DNA from: Microcoleaceae cyanobacterium UBA9251
Lineage (GTDB): Bacteria; Cyanobacteriota; Cyanobacteriia; Cyanobacteriales; Microcoleaceae
Assembly: GCA_003542015.1 (NCBI GenBank)
Contig: DPLL01000333.1
Coordinates: 4,496 to 14,503 of the forward strand
Length of the DNA: 10,008 nucleotides
Reading direction: 5' to 3'
Made by a program: the position numbers and the translations under genes. Numbering within the stretch: position 1 is the first letter of the stretch; each line of letters opens with the position of its first letter. This document shows, one piece after another, positions 5,754-10,008 of this stretch. Under the pieces are notes generated by a model. It searched no databases and was not told the DNA's origin. It saw only the letters and a program-made list of their open reading frames with translations.

Positions 5754-6944
5754 CTATTTGGCAACCTCAATCTTGTAGTCGGGGCTGATGCCATCGGCCG
5801 CCAAGGCAACTTTTTCTTTAACGCTTTGGGGCAGAGGAACGTAGCCCAATTCAGAACTAACTTTTTGACCTTCATTCAAGCCGTATTCAATCATAGCCTC
5901 GATCGCTTTAGCTTTGTTGGCATCCGCAACTGTTTTGGGGACTAGCATCCAAGTGTAGGTGACAATTGGATAGGATTGAGCACCTTCTGGGTCTTCGATA
6001 AATGCTCGCAGATTTTCCGGTAGTGGCGCTGTTCCTAGAGCTTGAGAAGCTGACTCGTCATTAGCTGTGACAAATGTGCCTGCTTTGTTTTGCAAAGATG
6101 CAAATTTGACGTTGTTGTTTTTGGCGTAGCCGTACTCAATGTAGCCAATAGCACCAACGGTTTGTTGAATAGAAGCGGTGACACCTTCATTCCCTTTGCC
6201 GCCAACATTACCGGGAGAAGGCCACTCTACTGTCTTGCCTTCCCCTACTTTTTCTTTCCATTCTGGACTGATGGCGCTGAGGTGTTTGGTGAACACTGCT
6301 GTCGTACCGCTACCGTCAGAACGGCGTACAACTGTGATATTTTGGTCTGGCAATTTAGCGCCCGGATTGGCTGCTGCAATTTTGGGGTCGTTCCACTTAG
6401 TAATTTTACCGGCAAAGATGTCTACATAAACGTCTCTCGGCAGTTTCATTTCGGGTACGTCTGGCAGGTTGTAGGCGATGACGATGCTGCCGGCGGTCAT
6501 GGGCAACAGTATCACGCCTTTGTCTGCTGGAACCTTGGCGATTTCGTCGTCTTTCATGGCGGTGTCGCTAGCACCAAAGTCTACAGTGCCTTTGGTAAAT
6601 TGTTCGACTCCGGCGCCACTGCCGACCGATTGATAGTTAATTTGTACTTTGGGGTTGATTTTGTTGAAGTCTTGAAACCAACGCTGGTACAGGGGGGCGG
6701 GGAATGACGCGCCGGCGGCGGTGATGGCTACGTCTGAGGCTAGGGCGAGTTTGCTGGGGGCTGCGGTGCCCGTGGCTGCAACGGGGGCAGCGCCTGGGGT
6801 TGTTGCGGTGTCGCCGCCGGGGCCGGGGGTGCTGCTGCTGGTTGTGCTGCCGCCGCCACAGGCTGCTAAGCTGAGGGCGATCGCCATTGCGGAAATTGTG
6901 GTAGTCAGTCGGTTTGAATTAATTAGGTTAATACGAAAAAGCAT
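5754..6944 (-). CDS. pstS: Phosphate ABC transporter periplasmic phosphate-binding lipoprotein PstS
   Basis: The substrate-binding protein that captures inorganic phosphate in the periplasm and delivers it to PstC-PstA. Its 396 residues start with a lipoprotein signal peptide; the lipobox LAAC places the lipidated cysteine at C29, a substrate for LspA. Residues about 30-65 are a Gly/Ser/Thr/Pro/Ala-rich linker encoded by GC-rich DNA unlike its surroundings. The binding protein fold follows, with phosphate-contact segments AAGASFP (76-82), SVGSGAG (106-112), GASD (124-127) and RSDGSGTT (208-215), then GKGNEGV (249-255) and GAIGYIEYGYA (264-274). Length is normal. It is the first gene of the pst group, divergent from bioB, and preceded by a Pho box. 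Cyanobacteria often carry several PstS paralogues (including SphX); the operon position favours PstS proper. Confidence 0.96.
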   Translation of the reverse strand: MLFRINLINSNRLTTTISAMAIALSLAACGGGSTTSSSTPGPGGDTATTPGAAPVAATGTAAPSKLALASDVAITAAGASFPAPLYQRWFQDFNKINPKVQINYQSVGSGAGVEQFTKGTVDFGASDTAMKDDEIAKVPADKGVILLPMTAGSIVIAYNLPDVPEMKLPRDVYVDIFAGKITKWNDPKIAAANPGAKLPDQNITVVRRSDGSGTTAVFTKHLSAISPEWKEKVGEGKTVEWPSPGNVGGKGNEGVTASIQQTVGAIGYIEYGYAKNNNVKFASLQNKAGTFVTANDESASQALGTAPLPENLRAFIEDPEGAQSYPIVTYTWMLVPKTVADANKAKAIEAMIEYGLNEGQKVSSELGYVPLPQSVKEKVALAADGISPDYKIEVAK

Positions 6945-6980
6945 ATAAGGCTTTGATTCTGATACAAGGTGTCCCGCACT

Positions 6981-6986
6981 AGCATA
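6981..6986 (-). promoter_or_regulatory. Possible -10 box of pstS
   Basis: On the minus strand TATGCT (6986 to 6981) matches the -10 consensus in four of six positions and lies eight bases downstream of the Pho box, which would take the place of a -35 element. The pstS ATG is 36 bases further on. The call rests on position relative to the Pho box. Confidence 0.4.
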
Positions 6987-6994
6987 GCGCTCAA

Positions 6995-7013
6995 AAGTAA
7001 AGCTTAGGTTAAG
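6995..7013 (-). promoter_or_regulatory. Pho box (SphR/PhoB-type operator) ahead of pstS
   Basis: The minus strand reads CTTAACCT, AAG, CTTTACTT: two 8-base direct half-sites with a 3-base spacer. The cyanobacterial Pho box consensus is repeats of PyTTAAPyPy(T/A) spaced by three bases. The first half-site matches perfectly; the second differs at the first A only. It ends 50 bases before the pstS start. Family knowledge says the response regulator SphR binds such sites when phosphate is scarce, so pstS and probably the whole pst group should be phosphate-repressed. Confidence 0.8.
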
Positions 7014-7059
7014 AATATTTACATTTTACAATATATTAATATTTTAGTTAAAAACGGTC

Positions 7060-7088
7060 TTGACAGTTTGGCACAAATAAGATATAGG
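7060..7088 (+). promoter_or_regulatory. Likely sigma-70-type promoter of bioB
   Basis: A perfect -35 TTGACA (7060-7065) and a -10 TATAGG (7083-7088, four of six) are separated by the ideal 17 bases and point toward bioB. Transcription would start near 7095, giving a leader of almost 150 bases. It lies just beyond the Pho box of the divergent pstS, so the two promoters are back to back. Confidence 0.5.
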
Positions 7089-7230
7089 GAACGGTTGGGA
7101 GAACAGAAACGGGTAAAGTCCGCGCGAGGGAAGCTATCCCGAAGGGAATCGCCCGCCCCAAAATTCATAGTTAATTGTAAAATATCCCGGATTGAGCTCC
7201 AGAAAACCCTACAATGATGTTTGTTTTCAT

Positions 7231-7236
7231 AAGGTG
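7231..7236 (+). promoter_or_regulatory. Ribosome binding site that decides the bioB start
   Basis: AAGGTG lies six bases before the ATG at 7243. An in-frame TTG at 7192 would add 17 residues of no family likeness and has no such site, so the ATG is preferred. Confidence 0.65.
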
Positions 7237-7242
7237 CAACAT

Positions 7243-8334
7243 ATGGTGCAGGCGCCACTATCAACATTTTCTCATGGCTCGATCGACCTTTTGCCGGAAA
7301 AATCACCGCTGCAACAACGGTTAGATAGCCTCGTAGAGCAAATAATTAAAGGATATCGAATCGACAGAGACGAAGCGCTGGCTCTGACAGGAATAGAGGG
7401 CCAAGAAAATATTTTACTGTTGTGTGAAGCAGCCGATCGCGTGCGTCAAGCTTGCTGCGGCAATACGGTAGACTTGTGCAGCATCATTAATGTTAAGTCT
7501 GGTAACTGTTCGGAAAATTGCGGCTTTTGCTCTCAGTCGGCTCACCATCCGGGAGAAAATGTCCCGATTTATGGCTTAAAAACCTCCGATGAGATTTTAG
7601 CGCAGGCGAAGGCGGCTGAGGAGGCGGGAGCTAAAAGATTTTGTCTGGTTTCTCAAGGAAAAGGGATTAAACATAACAGCCCGAAATCCTCGGAATTTGA
7701 GCAAATTCTTGAGACAGTGCGCCGCATTATTGACGAAACTAATATTAAGCCTTGCTGCGCTTTGGGAGAAGTGAGTGTCGAACAAGCTCAAGAATTGCGA
7801 GCGGCGGGAGTGACGCGCTATAACCACAATTTAGAATCGTCTGAGCAGTTTTTTCCGAATATTGTGACAACTCACAAATGGAGCGATCGGACTGCTACAA
7901 TTAAGAACTTAAAAGCAGCAGGCATTCAAGCTTGCAGCGGCGGAATTATCGGCATGGGTGAAAGTTGGGAAGATAGAATAGATTTAGCTTTGAGTTTGCG
8001 AGAGTTAGAGGTAGAGTCGGTACCGGTGAATTTGCTATCTGCTAGAAAAGGTACCGCTTTGGGCGATTTACCTCCACTAGATCCCTATGAAGCATTAAAG
8101 GCGATCGCAATTTTTCGACTAATACTTCCTCTTCAAATCATCCGCTACGCAGGAGGTAGAGAAGCAGTCATGGGAGAACTACAACACCTCGGCTTAAAAG
8201 CTGGAATTAATGCTATGCTGGTCGGTCATTATCTTACTACTATGGGTCAACCCGCAGAGCAAGACCGAGCCATGCTAGAATCCCTCGGACTTGAGGGCGG
8301 CGAAGCACCAATTCCAGGGAGTTTTGAGGGTTAA
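7243..8334 (+). CDS. bioB: Biotin synthase BioB (radical SAM)
   Basis: Inserts sulfur into dethiobiotin to give biotin, using S-adenosylmethionine, one [4Fe-4S] cluster and a sacrificial [2Fe-2S] cluster, in the cytoplasm. From the ATG at 7243 the protein has 363 residues. The radical SAM motif CSENCGFC gives cluster ligands C89, C93 and C96. Cysteines suited to the second cluster are C134 (RFCLVSQG), C171 or C172 (KPCCALGE) and C231 (ACSGGI), and IRYAGGRE (300-307) holds the conserved arginine. YNHNLESS (193-200) and GGIIGMGE (233-240) are also family signatures. The first 20 or so residues are a poorly conserved extension; total length is within the family range. The gene is divergent from pstS and is followed by a biotin-transporter gene, which supports the biotin assignment. 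Confidence 0.97.
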   Translation: MVQAPLSTFSHGSIDLLPEKSPLQQRLDSLVEQIIKGYRIDRDEALALTGIEGQENILLLCEAADRVRQACCGNTVDLCSIINVKSGNCSENCGFCSQSAHHPGENVPIYGLKTSDEILAQAKAAEEAGAKRFCLVSQGKGIKHNSPKSSEFEQILETVRRIIDETNIKPCCALGEVSVEQAQELRAAGVTRYNHNLESSEQFFPNIVTTHKWSDRTATIKNLKAAGIQACSGGIIGMGESWEDRIDLALSLRELEVESVPVNLLSARKGTALGDLPPLDPYEALKAIAIFRLILPLQIIRYAGGREAVMGELQHLGLKAGINAMLVGHYLTTMGQPAEQDRAMLESLGLEGGEAPIPGSFEG

Positions 8335-8350
8335 TTTTGTTTGAGTTTAG

Positions 8351-8382
8351 AGTTTTGAGTTAGAGAGAATAGTTTTGAGTTA
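8351..8382 (+). repeat. Direct repeat AGTTTTGAGTTA downstream of bioB
   Basis: The 12-base unit occurs at 8351-8362 and 8371-8382, separated by eight bases. It follows the bioB stop by 16 bases, in the style of the other short repeats of this window. Confidence 0.6.
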
Positions 8383-8383
8383 A

Positions 8384-8480
8384 GTCATCCTGAGTGACAG
8401 CGAAGGATCTCAAAGAGGGCGCATATGCTTCATTATCCTTCGCGTCCTGAGCATTGCGAAGGCTCAGGACTCAGTATGAC
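8384..8480. repeat. Multi-arm palindromic repeat of the GTCATCCTGAGT type
   Basis: GTCATCCTGAGT (8384-8395) pairs with 8469-8480 (11 of 12). Inside, CGAAGGAT (8401-8408) pairs perfectly with ATCCTTCG (8435-8442), and GTCCTGAGC (8444-8452) pairs perfectly with GCTCAGGAC (8462-8470); the last arm overlaps the outer one, so alternative folds compete. The sequence is similar to the centre of the elements at 4246-4321 and 8528-8634 (TCA(T/G)xCTGAG...GCGAAGxATCTC), a dispersed palindrome class. Confidence 0.65.
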
Positions 8481-8527
8481 AGTTGACTGCGTAACGGATT
8501 GATCCGTGGAAGTAATCTCAAATCTAC

Positions 8528-8634
8528 AGGACTTACGCAAAGCCTATGTATCATGAGTCAAGCGAAGCGAAGCAACGAGCGAGATTCTTCGCTTCGCTCA
8601 GAATGACAGAATCACATTGAAATGCGTAAGTCCT
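8528..8634. mobile_element. MITE-like element with perfect 12-base terminal inverted repeats
   Basis: AGGACTTACGCA (8528-8539) and TGCGTAAGTCCT (8623-8634) are perfect inverted repeats bounding 107 bases with no ORF. A second perfect inverted pair lies inside: AGCGAAGCGAAG (8561-8572) with CTTCGCTTCGCT (8587-8598), around a 14-base loop. A diverged copy lies in the pstC-pstA spacer at 4197-4321. No transposase is encoded, so it would need one supplied elsewhere. No clear target-site duplication is seen. Confidence 0.7.
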
Positions 8635-8637
8635 AGT

Positions 8638-8672
8638 CTAAAATCTAAAATCTAAAATCTAAAATCTAAAAT
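8638..8672 (+). repeat. Heptamer tandem repeat CTAAAAT, five perfect copies
   Basis: Five identical CTAAAAT units run without a gap and end three bases before the ATG of the BioY-like gene at 8676. The array occupies the position where a Shine-Dalgarno sequence would lie, and it directly abuts the MITE-like element ending at 8634. Confidence 0.95.
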
Positions 8673-8675
8673 CGG

Positions 8676-9254
8676 ATGCCTGCTCCCATCGAATTAATCT
8701 GGGCTTTTATTGGTTTACTCCTAACGATAGGAGGCACTTTTTTGCCTGCCTTTGTCACCACTCCAATTTGGTTTTGGGACGGTCGAGGATTTCAGGCTTA
8801 TTCTTTAGGTGTTACCTATCAAATAGGAGCCGTTTTGCTGGTAGGCTGCATGGGTGGCAAAAATGCTGCTGCTCTGTCACAAATTGCCTATTTAGCTTTA
8901 GGATTAACTTTGTGGCCGGTGTTTTCTCAAGGTGGCGGCATCGGCTATCTGAAGGAACCGAGTTTTGGGTATTTACTGGGTTTTGTTCCGGGTGCTTGGG
9001 TGTGCGGATGGGTGGCTTTTAAGGTGGTGTCACGGCTGGAATCTCTGGCTTTTAGCTGTTTGTGCGGTTTGTTCACGGTTCACGCGATCGGCTTAATTTA
9101 TCTGACGATCACTCACTTTTTGCCACCGACAAGAACCACACATTTATTCGATGAGATTCTCAAGTATTCAGTTTATCCTTTGCCAGGACAATTGGCGGTA
9201 GTTTGTGCGATCGCAGTGCTGTCATTTTTTTTACGTCGATTGATGTTTTATTAA
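8676..9254 (+). CDS. bioY: BioY-like biotin transporter substrate-binding subunit
   Basis: A 192-residue inner-membrane protein that should bind biotin and, with the EcfA/EcfT energy module or alone, bring it into the cell. About six hydrophobic segments are seen (roughly 7-29, 46-60, 64-82, 98-116, 125-147, 170-187). The BioY core is recognisable as LGVTYQIGAVLLVGCMGGKNAAALSQIAYLALGL from residue 44, then WPVFSQGGGIGYLKEPSFGYLLGFVPGAW (80-108), which holds the family's PVF...GGxGY...P..GYLLGF signature. Length is typical. The ATG at 8676 is the start that keeps the first membrane segment; no Shine-Dalgarno is present and five CTAAAAT units abut it. It lies 341 bases after bioB, a gap taken up by repeats, so a shared transcript is uncertain. 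No ecfA or ecfT gene is in the window. Confidence 0.85.
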   Translation: MPAPIELIWAFIGLLLTIGGTFLPAFVTTPIWFWDGRGFQAYSLGVTYQIGAVLLVGCMGGKNAAALSQIAYLALGLTLWPVFSQGGGIGYLKEPSFGYLLGFVPGAWVCGWVAFKVVSRLESLAFSCLCGLFTVHAIGLIYLTITHFLPPTRTTHLFDEILKYSVYPLPGQLAVVCAIAVLSFFLRRLMFY

Positions 9255-9288
9255 TTAGTCATTAGTCATTAGTCATCAGTCATTAGTC
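9254..9288 (+). repeat. Heptamer tandem repeat ATTAGTC, five copies
   Basis: Units at 9254, 9261, 9268, 9275 (ATCAGTC) and 9282 are followed by a degenerate sixth (ATTGGTG). The first unit begins with the last base of the bioY stop codon, so the array starts inside the gene end. Confidence 0.85.
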
Positions 9289-9289
9289 A

Positions 9290-9318
9290 TTGGTGATTGT
9301 GCAAAATTAGGTTATACT
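9290..9318 (+). promoter_or_regulatory. Weak candidate promoter of lspA
   Basis: TTGGTG (9290-9295) and TATACT (9313-9318) are 17 bases apart. The -10 matches five of six positions, the -35 only three. The same nonamer GTTATACTG is repeated at 9376-9384, nine bases before the lspA start, where it would give an almost leaderless message. Either could serve; evidence is thin. Confidence 0.3.
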
Positions 9319-9392
9319 GTCTTTGTGCAACGGGAGAGTCATCTCGCTGCGGTCGATCAATATCCGATGCCCTATGTTATACTGCCTAATTC

Positions 9393-9905
9393 ATGCGTTT
9401 TAAAAGAAATCCTTGGTTCTGGGTTGCTGCTATTATCAGTTTAGTTTTAGACCACTTGACTAAGTTTTGGGTGGTGCAAAATTTTGACTTGGCTGTTCCT
9501 CCGCAGACTCAGCCACTGTGGTCTGGGGTGTTTCACTTCACTTATGTTGTTAATACCGGTGCGGCTTTTAGTTTGTTTAGCGGCGGGGCGATTTGGTTGC
9601 GCTGGCTGTCTTTGGGCGTTAGTGTGGGATTGATGGTACTCGCTTGGTTCGGACCACGAATTAATCGCTGGGAACAAGCTGGCTATGGCTTGATTTTGGG
9701 GGGCGCACTGGGGAATGGGATCGATCGATTTATTTCGGGCCACGTTGTAGATTTTCTCGATTTTCGGATAATTAGGTTCCCGGTTTTTAATCTAGCTGAT
9801 GTTTTTATCAATGCTGGGATTATCTGTTTGCTAATTGCCACTTTCCACAGTGCACCGCCGCCGAGAATAAAGGACGATCGCGATTCTATTTCTGAGGAAC
9901 TTTGA
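9393..9905 (+). CDS. lspA: Lipoprotein signal peptidase LspA (signal peptidase II)
   Basis: An inner-membrane aspartyl protease that cuts the signal peptide of prolipoproteins just before the lipidated cysteine; PstS in this window would be a substrate. The 170 residues show four membrane segments (about 8-27, 66-86, 97-112, 134-152) and all conserved blocks: D20 with HLTK (21-24), VNTGAAFSLF (53-62), GGALGNGIDR (103-112, with N108 and D111), GHVVDFLDF (116-124, D120) and FNLADVFIN (132-140, D136). The catalytic aspartate pair lies in the last two or three blocks. The C-terminal tail (153-170) is short and charged. Length is usual. No Shine-Dalgarno precedes the ATG. It follows the BioY-like gene by 138 bases; in many cyanobacteria this pair is adjacent, though that is from memory. 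Confidence 0.96.
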   Translation: MRFKRNPWFWVAAIISLVLDHLTKFWVVQNFDLAVPPQTQPLWSGVFHFTYVVNTGAAFSLFSGGAIWLRWLSLGVSVGLMVLAWFGPRINRWEQAGYGLILGGALGNGIDRFISGHVVDFLDFRIIRFPVFNLADVFINAGIICLLIATFHSAPPPRIKDDRDSISEEL

Positions 9906-9920
9906 ATAAGTCAATTCCCT

Positions 9921-9948
9921 AATCTCAAATCTAAAATCTCAAATCGAA
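9921..9948 (+). repeat. Degenerate heptamer repeat AATCT(C/A)A, four copies
   Basis: Units AATCTCA, AATCTAA, AATCTCA and AATCGAA begin 15 bases after the lspA stop. The unit resembles a permutation of the CTAAAAT array at 8638 (AATCTAA), so the two may share an origin. Confidence 0.75.
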
Positions 9949-9957
9949 ATGATTGAA

Positions 9958-9984
9958 CCACAGAGGACGCAGAGAACGCAGAGT
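9958..9984 (+). repeat. Nonamer repeat CCACAGAGG / ACGCAGAGA / ACGCAGAGT
   Basis: Three 9-base units run in tandem near the window end. The phrase resembles a dispersed cyanobacterial intergenic repeat (ACCACAGAGG...CAGAG) that I recall from related genomes. No gene is supported between 9949 and 10008. Confidence 0.55.
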
Positions 9985-10008
9985 TAGAGAAGAGAGAGGA
10001 ATAATTCC

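Noticed and set aside
6090..6707. 205-residue open frame on the plus strand
   Set aside because: It lies wholly opposite pstS, is the mirror of its biased codons, and shows no domain or start signal.
7134..7156. Riboswitch or attenuator in the bioB leader
   Set aside because: A short TCCC-GAAG-GGAA hairpin is seen, but nothing matches a known riboswitch core, and GGGAATCGCCCGCCCC looks like dispersed repeat sequence.
7192..7242. Longer bioB from a TTG start
   Set aside because: The ATG at 7243 has AAGGTG six bases upstream; the extra residues do not look like BioB.

Overview
The window looks like chromosomal DNA from a filamentous cyanobacterium, probably of the Oscillatoria/Microcoleus/Phormidium type. 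Four things point there. There are six copies of the HIP1 octamer GCGATCGC (at 610, 1600, 2613, 6877, 8101 and 9207), where chance would give about 0.15. Gaps between genes are full of short tandem repeats with a 7-base unit (STRRs). There is a cyanobacterial-type sucrose-phosphate phosphatase homologue. A SphR-type Pho box lies ahead of pstS. The genus is inference.

Layout. 33-695 (+) is a HAD phosphatase of the phosphoglycolate-phosphatase type. 696-1513 has no intact gene: it holds a small inverted-repeat element (697-802), a frameshifted remnant of a secreted protein on the minus strand (986-1364) and a heptamer repeat. 1514-2242 (+) is a sucrose-phosphate phosphatase homologue with altered motifs II and IV. 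The minus strand from 6944 down to 2318 carries a complete high-affinity phosphate importer in the order pstS, pstC, pstA, pstB, with no phoU in view. Divergent from pstS, 7243-8334 (+) is biotin synthase bioB, followed by a BioY-like biotin transporter subunit (8676-9254) and lipoprotein signal peptidase lspA (9393-9905).

How the genes work together. PstS is a lipoprotein that captures phosphate outside the inner membrane, PstC and PstA form the channel, and PstB supplies ATP hydrolysis. A two-half-site Pho box 50 bases ahead of pstS suggests induction by phosphate starvation through SphS/SphR. BioB makes biotin from dethiobiotin and BioY imports it, so these neighbours serve one vitamin. 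LspA cuts the signal peptide of lipoproteins such as PstS.

The genes are largely familiar housekeeping and nutrient-uptake genes; I found no evidence of an undescribed multi-gene system. The unusual material is between genes. Every spacer inside the pst operon and the bio/lsp group has been invaded by heptamer repeats, hairpins or short inverted-repeat elements, and the heptamer arrays tend to sit within a few bases of start or stop codons. The other points worth checking are the SPP homologue's changed active-site motifs and the decayed secreted-protein gene.
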